A stretch of 64,000 nucleotides of DNA from Bolinopsis microptera. Taxonomy: Eukaryota; Ctenophora; Tentaculata; Lobata; Bolinopsidae. The first letter of the stretch is position 1; the number at the start of each line of letters is the position of its first letter. Below, one piece after another: positions 22,606-33,756 of this stretch. The notes below the pieces were generated by a model that did no database searches, had not been told where the DNA came from, and was given only the letters and a program-made list of their open reading frames with translations. The stretch spans positions 9,533,837 to 9,597,836 of the forward strand of contig NC_087080.1 of NCBI RefSeq assembly GCF_026151205.1. Reading direction: 5' to 3'. A program made the translations under genes and the position numbers.

Positions 22606-22640
22606 CGCCTTGAAGAAGCCATGGAGGCGAAACGTCGGCA
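22606..22640 (+). ncRNA. candidate stem-III-less hammerhead ribozyme of the Penelope element
   Basis: The + strand reads GCC-TTGAAGA-A-GCC-ATGGA-GGC-GAAAC-GTC-GGC. The order matches a hammerhead: stem I (GCC/GGC), core 1 (consensus CUGANGA, here UUGAAGA), stem II (GCC/GGC), core 2 GAAAC and cleavage triplet GUC. Stem III is absent. Penelope-like elements are known to carry small hammerheads lacking stem III that work as dimers. The C-to-U change at the first core position would be expected to impair cleavage. No folding was run. Confidence 0.45.
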
Positions 22641-23701
22641 CTAACGTGTGTTATTTGTATTCAATTCAGAGGAGATTAGCCAATTTCAATCTAAACTCAT
22701 AATGATAGACCCTCTGACAAGGGCAAAGCGTCATATATACGCTACAAACTCAAACTAATTCTAATAAGTTGTTACAGGACAGATTACTGTGTAATCTAAT
22801 TAAGTGAGGAAGACAGGCTATTCGACTCAATTTAATTGACGATGTCAATTCATGGCAGCTCGGCGCGGCACAGTAGCGCATCTCGCCGATCAGTAACGCA
22901 TCGCGCTACAAGACTCAATGTACAGGGGGGCCAAAAGTCAGTACCCATACGTTGGCCTTTATAGCTCATTCAATGAGTGCCCAATTAAATTGAAATAATT
23001 CTTTCTGGTACGACTTAGTACCACAACTGGTTCGAGGAATTTGTCAAATTGAATAATATTCGTGTTCATTTTTTCAAATGAAGGTTCATTCATAATAAAA
23101 TATTCAAACAATATACACATAATATAGCAATGACCCTATATAAAATCAACCCTTTAAGAATTCAAAAAATTCCCTTAACAATCAAAAAATTTTTTACCCT
23201 TGGCCTTGTGGCTCCAAGTTAAGATCTAGACTGTTTATATCAACAATGTTTTTTCTCGCACCTCTGTCTCTACGGAGAGAAATCACTGAATGTAGGTTCA
23301 TTCTCTCATTTATTTGATAGTCGGATCGAGCCAAATTTTATTGAATGGTGTTTGGCTATTTAAATTACATTTGTCCTGAATAAATGAGAGTTCTAGCTTC
23401 TCAGATGACCGAGATATGAATGATGAAGCATTTGTTTGTTCATTACGTGTGATCAGGTGATTGGATTGAGGGCGGATCCGCATTGTGTAATCGCGCAGAG
23501 AGCCCAATGACGGTGTTGTAATTGGGTTATCATAACATAACATTATGTTGGATCATGAATGTGCTTTCGCGGAAGATGTACCGCCTAATTATATAATTTT
23601 TTTATAAAATTATTCAAACAATATACACATAATATAGCAATGACCCAATATAAAATCAATTTGTATCACGTGGTGACCCCCACTTCGACGATACAGGGGG
23701 A

Positions 23702-23722
23702 GCCGCGCACTTCGTGCGCGGC
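23702..23722. repeat. perfect GC-rich hairpin
   Basis: GCCGCGCAC, loop TTC, GTGCGCGGC: a 9-bp perfect stem in otherwise AT-rich DNA, sitting inside an insertion that interrupts one copy of the dispersed repeat (between 23660 and 23747). It may be the terminus or core of a small element. Confidence 0.7.
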
Positions 23723-24227
23723 GGGTCATACAACGTATGACAAAAATCAACCCTTTAAGAATTCAAAAAATTCCCTTAATAATCAAAAATTACCCTTGGC
23801 CTTGTGATTGGCTTTGTAATTACCGCCTAATTATATCAAATACATTTAGAATAGCCATTTTTATAACATTTATGGAAAAGTTTGTTTATGAAAAAGCAAC
23901 AAAAACAAAATACTAAAATTCATTAAGTGGGCGCGAAATTTAAAAAAAGGCAAATGATATTGGCAAATACTTTGAATTTCGACCAGCAAAATTTTATGCT
24001 CAATTTAATTTAATATTATTTTGGGCAAGTTTTAAGCAAATTTGTTAATAAAATGTCTGCATTAAAACTTATTTAAATAAACATTTTATAAACGTGATTT
24101 GGCCTATTTAAAGCAAAATATTGTTAATTGACAATGTCAACCCAAGAATGCTAGTTTGCGCGGCGCGTCGACGCAGCGAAGTCCTCCAAAAATGTTAATG
24201 CGTTGAGTGCTGCCAAAAGCCGGGGAC

Positions 24228-24363
24228 CTAAACCTTTGTAGTATATTTATATTTTAATTAAATATAAATATACAACGTGTAGCAAGCACTTAGCACCTGT
24301 ATAAACCTTTGTAGTATATTTATATTTTAATTAAATATAAATATACAACGTGTAGCAAGCATG
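24228..24363. repeat. 71-bp tandem duplication around an AT palindrome
   Basis: The block AACCTTTGTAGTATATTTAT...ACAACGTGTAGCAAGCA is present twice, starting at about 24232 and 24303. Each copy holds a near-perfect palindrome (GTATATTTATATTT / AAATATAAATATAC) about AATTAA. It is probably a tiny mobile palindrome or a slippage duplication. Confidence 0.8.
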
Positions 24364-24645
24364 CAAAATTAGGGGTTTTTTTTTCAATTTTACCAAATTT
24401 ATTTATTTTGTGATTACTGGTATGCCAATTTTTTTAGCATGAGGTGCGCTATTGGATCGCGCTGCGCACTCAAATATACTTTTTGCAACAACTTCGTGAA
24501 ATTAGATCGCGCGATCGGCGAAATGCGCTACTGGGCCTCGCCGAGCTGCAAAATTGACACTTTCAATTAACGCCATTTCTTTTGTCAAAAAATAGAGTAG
24601 CAAGCTAGGCTAATTAATCACCACGGAAATTTTCTCATTTATAAG

Positions 24646-24816
24646 TTTATAACAGCACCAAATTTATGGAATAGGTTTCTTGAGCAGTCAAATGCACGTG
24701 GTAAAATAGGTTCACTAGGTTCAATTAAATCCCGATTGAAGCTTTCTATCATGAAGGCTCAACACCAACCTGACAATATTAACTGGCAGGACTTAAACTT
24801 CAACACTTTCCTATGA
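24646..24816 (+). pseudogene. LINE ORF2 C-terminal fragment
   Basis: The frame reads FITAPNLWNRFLEQSNARGK, then GSIKSRLKLSIM and NINWQDLNFNTFL with a stop at 24814-24816. The 'AP.LWN.......S..SFK..LK' pattern is the LINE ORF2 C-terminal signature also seen at 3458-3657. The rest of the element is missing upstream. A 3' UTR-like stretch follows. Confidence 0.65.
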
Positions 24817-24819
24817 AAA

Positions 24820-26440
24820 GACCCCCATTTATATTTATATATTTTAGATTTTACACCTGTCACTCACATCATATATGCACCACAAAAGAAAAAAGATTCA
24901 TTCAATCATTACATTATACACTCACTCACCACACATGCACACAAAACATTAAAGCAGGTTACACGCGGGTGTAACGTTCACTTTATCCGAAGGGAAAAAT
25001 AATACTTTACGTAACGCGCGATTTACGTCTTGGTAGCTAAATCATTTAAGTGCTATTTGTCAGAGCGACACAAATGCGCGAGCGCTTGCGCGGCTCACCT
25101 ATCCAACACTCTTGTTTACATCGTATCAGGCAATGGTTCAGTTTAATTATGGTAAGGGCACAGCCTGTCAAAAACCCTTTTCGCATGATCCGTCGACACC
25201 GCCTGAAGGTGAATGCATAATAACGGATCATGAACGTACGGAATCAAACGTTAAATAAGCTTGCAGCTTCCGATGAAAATGTATTCAACTTTGTGTCATG
25301 CTTGAATTGGTTTTGGACCTCTTCAATGCTTTTAATTTATTTATTATTGTTATTTGGTATTATGAGCTGATATGTATATATACATACGATATCTAAAATT
25401 AAGCGTATAGCGAGCATATTTAACAATTTTTAAGCAATAATGTATTGCGAGCAGCTGTAACTTAAATATCGCATAAAAATCATATAATTGATAATTATAA
25501 CACAAAACTAAAATTTTATTGGAATCTAGGTTAAACTAAGATAAAATTAATATCAGCCCCTTCGCCACTCTCAGCAGTCAACCAGGGCTCATAAAAGCTT
25601 AACAGCGCCTGGGTCCGTTCACCAACTGTGCTAATGTGAGTGGCGGTGTGGTAAAACCCATTTTAACAGCGTGAATATTTATCGAATATAAGCGCGCTAG
25701 CTGCTAGCATACTTGTATCATTTAATTTTTAATCAAATTTATTCGGATATATATTTATATTATTGATTATGTATTGAATTGGTGATAAATAATAAAATTG
25801 TCTTTTCTCAAAAAATTGTCTTTTCTCATGAGCTGGCACAGAGTTTTTGTTTCTGATTAAATGATAAATTTGATACCAAAAGTTGCCATTATTGCCTTAT
25901 AGCCTTAAACATTAAAATAATTTGTATATGATCGTAATATAAGCTTAGTCAAAATTTGACACAAGGGAGGACCTTTGTGTTTAGGTTTAAAAATTTGAAA
26001 ATAATGTTCCTTTAAATCTTAAATATTAGTACTGAGTACTATAAGCTTCGTCTCGATGAGCTAGTTACGATGCATAATGACTGAAAGTGTGAAAGTGATA
26101 GACCAAGACTAAAAATTTGCGTGAAAAAAGCATTCGCCGCGAACAAGCGAGGTGCAGCATTTTTAGCAAAAATTGCTACACGGTGAAATTATTTTATTCA
26201 CATTTTTAGACAACTTTGGTACCAAATTTATCGAAATCGGAGGAAAAAAAAATACCCTGCCAACTCATGTTGCTTATTACATAAAGAACTAGTCTGGAAT
26301 CATCGCATCAACTAATGATTGATGATTAAAATCAAAAATGATACTCATATATTATGTTTTCTAGAAAGTTAATGTATACAATTAAAAACAGAGAGAATTG
26401 ATGAAAACATGACTACCTGTTAATTCACAATTTACTGCTA
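24820..26440. other. no gene seen; AT-rich intergenic DNA
   Basis: Reading frames are short and without domain resemblance. Scattered (TATA)n-like words and GCGC clusters near 25020-25100 are present. A weak inverted pair of CGCCACTC words near 25563 and 25650 hints at a small decayed element but was too short to call. Confidence 0.5.
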
Positions 26441-26441
26441 G

Positions 26442-29400
26442 AGAAGTTGGACTGGCTAGCTTTGGTAAGTTTTATAATTGATGTTATCAGTTTTACTGCC
26501 TAGTTTGATACACTCCTTACTTATTTTGCCTGGTTATACAGGGGGGGGGGGGGGGGGGCACAGTGGCGTAACATTGCCTGTTGGCGCCCCCTGCCGAAAA
26601 AAGCGCCCCCCTGTTGGCGCCCCCTCCCCTTTTGGTGCCCCTCCCTAAAATTGAACAAATTAGGTGTTTTTAAAGAATACTCCGGTAAAATCTCTAAAAA
26701 AGTGTGTATCTAGAGCAAAACGCGCAGTTTTGCTAGTACTTTAGTTAAGTTTTCGAAATTGTCCCACATTCAAACGACGATTTGGCGCCCCCCTAAGACG
26801 GCGCCCCCCTGCACAGCGGGGTCAGCAGGGCCTTTCGTTACGCCACTGGGGGGGCAAAACCAGTAGTAGTAGTAAGTCATATTTCGATTGGGCACTCAGT
26901 GACTGAGCTATTAAGGCCAACGTTTGCACACTGACTTTTGCCTCCCCCCTGTATGTTACTCGATTTCTTTCAAAAACCCTTGTTGGAATATCTAAACAAA
27001 AGGTGAACGAAAAAGTGTATTTCAACTAATATAATCAAATTAGAAAGCACACCCACACTAACAGATTATTTCACCATTTATCTTCTCAGCGAATGTTTAT
27101 AAGGATGTGAATGCCCTGGTCATGAAAATCGTGAAAATGTGAGTTGCGTGAATGTGAGTGTGTGTGTGATTAGAATTAAGCGCTCTATTAGAAATTCACT
27201 GCTTGTTTAACACTCCACAGATCTTTCAACAAATGAACCAGTCTGCTTTATCACGGGAAACTTTTATTTAATGTCTGCTGCTGTTGACTATGCATCCCCA
27301 TATTCAAATTTATTATTTTTCCTCTAACATGAGCATGTTTTCCTCACTTGACAGTCTATAACTGTAATGTTCTCTACCTTTTCAGTTGTAATCGTGCATT
27401 TCCGCTTCAGATTAAAGACTCGTATAAAAAGAAGGGAGCAGGATGCATCACTTGATGCGACTCAGTCCAACACGGATACGATCAAACACACCCCCTCCCC
27501 CTCCACCAGCAGAGCTGTCTCTCCTGCTCCTGCTAGGTAAATAGATACACTATTAATATCCTGGAAATTTGAGGCGTTGATTGCTATTGTACAATGCACA
27601 GTTATCAATATACTGATACGTTTCCAAATATACCTAGGTTAAAACTGTTATTATACAATATACATGTATTATAATATCTTCCCAGGACGAGCCCAAGTAA
27701 AAACAGGTACACTAAGAAAAATAAAGCAGGACATCTGAAACAGAGTAAAAGTTTTCATGTGAGCTTTCTTGATATCCATTTCTTTTTGTTAGTTTTATAT
27801 CATTATGATTTACATTTGCCACTAGATTTTAGAATGAATATTATTGGATTTGATTCAACAACAATCTAAAGCAGAAGTGTGTCAGGAGTGTCTCAACATG
27901 TCTGCTTTTGAAGTTCTCCATATTTTATATTCACGCTGAACCAGTGTTGCAAAGTAAAATGTGTATTTTTTGTACATTTTTAGTGTAAATTGATTTATTA
28001 ATTTATCACTTACAACAACAACAACAACAACAACAACAACATGTCACAAATTATATTATTATAATAAAACCACTTCTGTGTAATGGTTATTTTGACTTTA
28101 AATATTTGAACTAAACATGAATTGATTGTGGGTATATAATAAAATGTTGTTTTATTTATAGCTGGTAATATTGCAGGTGGCACCTGGCCCGAGTCCAAGT
28201 ATATCGTTTACTGCCTCGTTTGATGACTCAGATGGAACGAGCATCAAAACCAGCAACATCAGAAGAGGTGTGATTTTATACTTAACTTCAATACTGTCAG
28301 ATATTCCTGGAGGGGAATTATTTAAAGGGGGGGTGTCACGTCCGTCTATGTCCGCTTGTCTCATAGAATCCAAAAAGGACAGGACATAGGCGGACATAGG
28401 CGGACATAGACGGACATAGGCGGACATAGACGGACATAGGCGGACATAGGCGGACGTTAATGGACACCTAAATTGCTAAATAAAATGTTCAATTTTTGCT
28501 GTTATAGGGGGATCATGTTTTTTGTCCGTTCGGTACCCTATATTTTCAAAACGGACAAAAAATAGAGCGGACAAAAACGGACAAAAATGGAAATAACATT
28601 TAGATGCTTCCTCCTCCTACTCTTCCTCCTCCTCCCCTGGGTCTTCCTGATCTTCCTCAGTCCTCTTCCTCCTCCCCTCCTCAGTCCTCCTCCTACTCCT
28701 CCTCCTCGTCCTCAGTCCTCCTCATCAGTCCTCAACAGTCCTCCTCCTCCCCAGTCCTCCTCCTCCTCCTGAGTCCTCCTCCTGGGTCCTCCTCCTGGGT
28801 CCTTCTCCTCCTCTTCATCCTCCTCCTCTTCCTCCTCAGTCCTCAATCCTCCTCAGTCCTCCTCCTCATCCTTCTCCCCAGTCCTCCATCCTCCTCCTCA
28901 GTCCTCCCCCAGTCCCCCTCCTCCTCCTCCTATTCAGTCCTCCTCCTCATTTCTCCTAAGTCCTCCTCCTGAGTCCTCCTCCTCTTCCTTCTGAGTCCTC
29001 CTCCTGAGTCCTCCTCCTCCTCCCTCTCAGTCATCCTCCTCAGTCATCCTCCTCAGCCATCCTCCCCAGCCATCCTCCTCAGCCATTCTCCTCAGTACTC
29101 CTCAGTCCTCCTCCTTCTCAGTCATCGTCAGTCCTCCTCCTCAGTCCTCCTCAGTCCTCCTCCTCCTCCTGGGTCCTCCTCCTCCTCCTCCTCCTGGGTC
29201 CTCCTGGGTCTTCCTGATCCTCCCCAGTCCTCTTCCTCCTCCCCTCCTCAGTCCTACTCTTCCTCCTCGTCCTCAGTCCTCCTCATCAGTCCTCAACAGT
29301 TCTCCTCCTCTCCAGTCCCCCTCCTCCTCCTCCTATTCAGTCCTCCTCCTCCTCCTCCTCCTTCTCAGTCCTCCTCAGTCCTCCTCCTCCTCCTCCTCCT

Positions 29401-31196
29401 CTTCCCTCTCAGTCATCCTCCTCAGCCATCCTCCTCAGTCCTCCTCAGTCCTCCTCAGTCCTCCTCCTGGGTCCTCCTCCTCCTGGGTCCTCCTCCTCCT
29501 CTTCATCCTCCTCCTCTTCCTCCTCGGTCCTCAGTCCTCCTCCTCCTGGGTCCTCCTCCTCATCCTTCTCATCAGTCCTCCTCCTCCCCAGTCCTCTCCC
29601 AGTCCCCCTCCTTCTCCTCCTCCTATTCAGTCCTCCTCCTCCTCCTCCTCCTCCTCAGTTCTCCTCAGTCCTCCTTCTCATTTCTCCTAAGTCCTCCTCC
29701 TGAGTCCTCCTCCTGAGTCCTCCTCCTCTTCCTTCTGAGTCCTCCTCCTGAGTCCTCCTCCTCCTCCCTCTCAGTCATCCTCCTCAGTCATCCTCCTCAG
29801 CCATCCTCCCCAGCCATCCTCCTCAGCCATTCTCCTCAGTACTCCTCAGTCCTCCTCCTTCTCAGTCATCGTCAGTCCTCCTCCTCAGTCCTCCTCAGTC
29901 CTCCTCCTCCTCCTGGGTCCTCCTCCTCCTCCTCCTCCTGGGTCCTCCTGGGTCTTCCTGATCCTCCCCAGTCCTCTTCCTCCTCCCCTCCTCAGTCCTC
30001 CTCCTACTATTCCTCCTCGTCCTCAGTCCTCCTCATCAGTCCTCAACAGTTCTCCTCCTCCCCAGTCCTCCTCCTCCTCCTGGGGCCTTTTCCTGGGTCC
30101 TCCTCCTGGGTCCTCCTCCTCATGGGTCCTCCTCCTCCTGGGTCCTCCTTCTCCTCCTCAGTCCTTCTCCTCCTCCTCCTCAGTCCTCTTCCTCCTCTTC
30201 CTCCTCCTCGTCCCTCTCAGTCATCCTCCTCAGCCATCCTCCTCAGCCATCCTCCTCAGTCCTCCTCCTTCTCAGTCCTCCTCAGTCCTCCTCCTGAGTC
30301 CTCCTCCTCCTCAGTCATCCTCCTCAGTTCTCCTCCTCCTCCTAGGTCCTCCTTCTGGGTCCTCCTCCTCCTCCTCCTCCTGGGTCTTCCTGATCCTTCT
30401 CCTCCCTCTCAGTCATCCTCCTCAGTCATCCTCCTCAGTCATCTTCATCAGCCATCCTCCTCAGCCATCCTTCTCAGCCATCCTCCTCAGTACTCTTCAG
30501 TACTCTTCAGTACTCTTCAGTCCTCAAAATGTTTGTCCGCTAATGTCCACCAATGTCCGCTAATGTCCACCGATGTCCATCCAAGTCCGCCAATGTCCGT
30601 CCGGGTCCGCCAATGTCCGTCCGAGTCCGCCAATGTCCGTCCGAGTCCGCCAATGTCCGTCCGAGTCCGCCAATGTCCGTCCGTGTCCGCCAATGTCCCA
30701 AAAAACACGTCCGTTGTCTCATAGAATCCAAAAAGGACAGGACATAGGCGGACATAGACGGACATGACACCCCCCCCCCCCCCCCCCCCCCCCTTTAAAC
30801 CACTTTGGGGCCCAAACAACAATTTAGTTGAGTGGGCGGTGTGCTTTTCGTTTTGGTGGGGAGGTTGCGGAGAGTGGTGGCTGAGGAGTGGGTGACTTTG
30901 ATGTCGTGTTGTCGAAGTATCTTGGAGATGGGTTTGGAGAGGGAGGGATGGATATGTCAGATATCATTTTATTTTGTGATCGATTATCCAGCCCGAAATT
31001 GTTTACTTTTCCTCTACCCGAGTTGCTAAAAAGTAGATTATTGGCTTTTTTAGTAAACCATATTATATTTCCAGCCCAGTCGTTTCACGACAAGAAGAGA
31101 TTGGAAAGAGGGTTCCTGGGGCAGTCCTTTGGTTCGGAGAGTGACACTGAGTCTGTTAAAACCAACAAATCAGACCTTTCTGACCTCAACAGATTT
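26442..31196 (+). CDS. unidentified multi-exon gene (at least six exons, partial)
   Basis: Proposed exons are 26442-26464, 27090-27138, 27411-27536, 27686-27758, 28162-28267 (or from 28177) and about 30889-31196. Every junction is GT-AG and the phases agree across all five joins. The product includes [20 protein letters not shown], a basic segment ([18 protein letters not shown]), a Ser/Pro-rich linker, a Lys-rich stretch, [20 protein letters not shown], and a last exon with [19 protein letters not shown] and a Ser-rich acidic end ([14 protein letters not shown]). It looks like an internal part of a large intracellular protein with phosphorylatable linkers. The family is not recognised. 5' and 3' ends are not in evidence; no convincing next exon was found before 33.7 kb. 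The last acceptor (CTGAG/GAG) is weak. Confidence 0.6.
26561..26848. mobile_element. 288-bp hAT-type non-autonomous element (MITE)
   Basis: The termini are CAGTGGCGTAAC and its inverse GTTACGCCACTG, a common hAT terminus. An 8-bp target duplication, GGGGGGCA, occurs immediately outside both ends (26553-26560 and 26849-26856). The interior is rich in GCGCCCCC words and has no coding capacity. It lies inside the intron between the first two proposed exons of the unidentified gene. The target was a G-run. Confidence 0.9.
28379..28456. repeat. 10-bp minisatellite (GGACATAGGC)
   Basis: Eight or so copies of CGGACATAGG/CGGACATAGA in tandem, just inside the left end of the TTAA element. Related GGACATAG words recur at the right end. 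Confidence 0.9.
28600..30530. repeat. ~1.93-kb polypyrimidine tract with higher-order duplication
   Basis: The + strand is almost entirely C and T (CCTCCTCCT, CAGTCCTCCT, GGGTCCTCCT words) for about 1.9 kb. A block at about 28964-29310 is repeated at an offset of 744 bp (about 29708-30054), so there is higher-order structure. Mirror-symmetric polypyrimidine DNA of this kind can adopt triplex (H-DNA). Open frames through it (Ser/Pro/Leu-only) are compositional artefacts. Confidence 0.9.
30531..30710. repeat. 20-bp minisatellite (GTCCGCCAATGTCCGTCCGA)
   Basis: About eight variant copies of a 20-bp unit at the right side of the TTAA element, grading into shorter GTCCACCAATGTCCGCTAAT forms on the left. 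Frames across it are periodic and not genes. Confidence 0.85.
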
Positions 31197-33756
31197 GTAA
31201 GTAGGATACATCTTATATTATCAATATCATTACACTATGTTGACAATATCTATATCTCCAATGGACCTTGCTCTAGATGAACCTGGAATCTGGGTGAAAA
31301 CTGTTGTACTAAGAAACACGTGGTGCTTCTTACTCCCAGATAACCTATCATCATAGATAATAGATTACAGACGGGATTCCTTTTCATATAAGTACCACGA
31401 TTAGGAGTTAAGGAATTGTATAATTGTCTTAAGAATTTACCATAGAATTGACTGAAGAACTTACTGTACGACTACTGACCCGATTGCCGTGAACTTCAAA
31501 TCCCACTTCTGGAAACCCTTTTAGTAATAGTATCCCTTAGGGGGGTGTTACTAAATCACAACACGATAGAGCGTTGAAGGTTCATTTTATTAAACCCAGA
31601 TGTTTGCGTTGATATTCAGTACACACGCATTACGTAAGTTACTTGACTGACAACTAACAAGCTAAATGACACCACAAGTGATGAAGGGTATCCTGGAATA
31701 ATGACTATTGTACTCTAACTCTATCTCGCATAATATCTGGTACCTGACAGGTACCACATACTTGTACCTGATATTTTGCAATTTCCCACTTCTCTCCCAC
31801 ATGTGTGGCAGGATTGAATCACACGTGTTTCAGTAGCACTAACATTCTACACCTCTTTCTGAACTGTTAAGTATTAAGGGCGGGGAAATTAACGTGACAT
31901 AGTGCAGATAGACACACTTCCAAGTACATATTATTACGTACTGTTTCTTGTAGTATTCGTCAACTAATTACAACAATTACTGGCTCATTAACCACATATG
32001 CGCGTCTCCTTTTTAAAAGCCTGCTCCAGTCCACCAATGCAGAAGAGTTAACATGTTGTTTGTGAAGTAAGTGCTGGAGAAGGGAGCGTATGTAATTGTA
32101 TTACACCTCACAGTGATCTAACCTGTTTCTTTAACGCTACATCTCCCTGTTTTACCTCACAGCTTTCCCGCCTTTATTACTGTGTTGTTGCACTCGTTTT
32201 ATCTGTTTATTTCATTTTGCATTGCTCAGTTGGTTTTCGATGAAATTTGATCGCTCAAAATTTGTTTAATGATTAAGTTTCTATACTTTGTGACGTTTTT
32301 GGAGTGTTGCCTTTATTTTGGGGAACAGTTAAAATGGACGATGAACAGAGAAACAATATTACATCTGCTAAGTTATTTGTTGAAGGATACCTCTCAGTAA
32401 TAATATTATTACGAACATTGTTTAACTCAATACCTAGAAACTTACCGAGGCCGTTGTAATATCTCGCGTCAAATACCTCACCTAGTATAACATGATATAC
32501 TCTCAAAGCCTCATATCAGGAACATTATGCTCATAAGTCTGTGTATTCTTTGTCTTTCGTATGGGTATATCTCCTTATTTGGGCATATTCTTTGTCTGGA
32601 AGAGCAAATATTGATAAACACGTACATACCGTTACCATGGTTACGTGTTTATCTACATTCCCGTTCCACCTCCCACACCAGCTCGCATTACACCAGTATT
32701 CACATTGTTATGCACGATGTGGTGTGTAGTAGTGTGTACAACTTGTCTGCAGTAATTATCAGTACTTACACTGCTTTGCGTATCGTTTCTAGTTTGTCTG
32801 CAATGTTGTCAGACTGCATTATCAATCTTGCAACCCTGCCAAACTTGCTGAGATTTCAATGATTAACTCGTTTAGCTATACATATATATTATATATATTA
32901 TATACAGCTATATCTATATATATACTAGTGTCTAATTACATCTCTAATTACGCTTCATAGTATCCAGTTCTCTCTGGTTGGCAAGCTGCGTTTCATGATC
33001 TCATCTCCTGATATTTACCATTGTATATTATCCCAATGTGCACGCTACAATGTTCTAATATCACTGGTGGAACCTCACTACAAGGTTACCTAGCACATTA
33101 CCTAGCTAGCATTACATCATGCTTGTTAGATGAACTCTACCTCTTTGAAGTCTGGTAGCTCTGGTTAATCTGCATTTATCATTTGTTATGTCTCCCTCTG
33201 TGTAGTAGTAGTTGTAGTATGTCTCCCTCTTTATGTTCAGTTTGTCTCCCCTCTTACTATTCTATATGTTATCATCCTCTCCCCGTCTCGTTATACCACT
33301 ATACCCCTATGGTTTATATCCTGGGTAGTGTTGCCAGCAGTGCTTGTGATAGGTAGTGTATCTGCTTCATACCCTGATGGTTTCCAAATCACTATGCCAC
33401 CTTATCTCTTTATCTAGCAGTTCCTACTACAGTAATACCCCGATTTACCGCAAACCCCGATTTACCGCGGATGTTTCAAACTCGGGGTTTTACTTTACCA
33501 GTGAACTTCCCGCAACACATTTGCTTCTCGCTCACCTTGTTAACAATACAAAATCCTCCTAAGTATCATATTATGATCGTACTAATTCTATCCGTCAAGA
33601 GTAGTCGCTACTCGGTCATTTCTCCCTTTAAAATCCAAACATTGGTCCCGATTAGGGAAGCATAAATGAATATTCTAAAACTTAAAAATCTTTACGGACT
33701 TTTAAACATTTTGTGTCGTCACAAGTTTCCTCTCCTTCCCGGGATACTGTCCAGAA
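31197..33756. other. no gene seen; intron or intergenic
   Basis: A strong splice donor (TTT|GTAAGTAGG) at 31197 starts this stretch, but no downstream exon with matching phase was recognised. Short frames at 32273-32862 and 33356-33665 lack domain features. A CAGTAATACCCCGATTTACC word at 33431 resembles the tip of a pogo/Tigger-like element, but the other end was not found. TA-rich tandem repeats lie at 32880-32925. Confidence 0.5.

Larger units (their letters stand above)
18105..22700. repeat. outer inverted repeat flanking the Penelope unit
   Basis: About 45 bp at 18105-18150 (GAGTTTAGATTGAAATTGGC, then TAATCTCCTCTGAATTGAAT) recur inverted at 22656-22700. They enclose the entire Penelope-like unit and the candidate ribozyme. 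They are either terminal repeats of the whole insertion or the ends of a host repeat into which it inserted. Confidence 0.75.
22700..24640. other. no gene; AT-rich with dispersed repeats
   Basis: This stretch contains two copies of the 16112-type dispersed repeat (23097-23215 and 23605-23815) and occasional GC-rich words such as GCGCGGC. A perfect 9-bp stem around a TTC loop lies at 23702-23722 (GCCGCGCAC...GTGCGCGGC). No coding sequence is convincing. Confidence 0.6.
28326..30794. mobile_element. TTAA-flanked 2.5-kb element with a pyrimidine-rich core
   Basis: TTTAAA lies at 28321-28326 and 30794-30799, giving a TTAA duplication. The tips are inverted: AGGGGGGGTGTCACGTCCGT on the left against ACGGACATGACACCCC on the right, the latter with a longer C-run. 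Subterminal 'TGTCTCATAGAATCCAAAAA' blocks occur directly repeated near both ends (28358 and 30716). The interior contains GGACATAGGC decamers, the long CTCCTC tract and GTCCGCCAAT repeats. It has no transposase. It is inserted in an intron of the unidentified gene. Confidence 0.75.

Noticed and set aside
25563-25660. Small hAT-like inverted pair (CGCCACTC/GAGTGGCG)
   Set aside because: Only 8-9 bp with no target duplication; below a usable threshold.
28587-30724. Open frames of 60-200 codons in the pyrimidine tract
   Set aside because: They consist almost only of Ser, Pro and Leu and arise from CTC/TCC composition; several frames are open at once.
33431-33490. pogo/Tigger-like terminus (CAGTAATACCCCGATTTACC)
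   Set aside because: No matching second terminus or TA duplication could be located.
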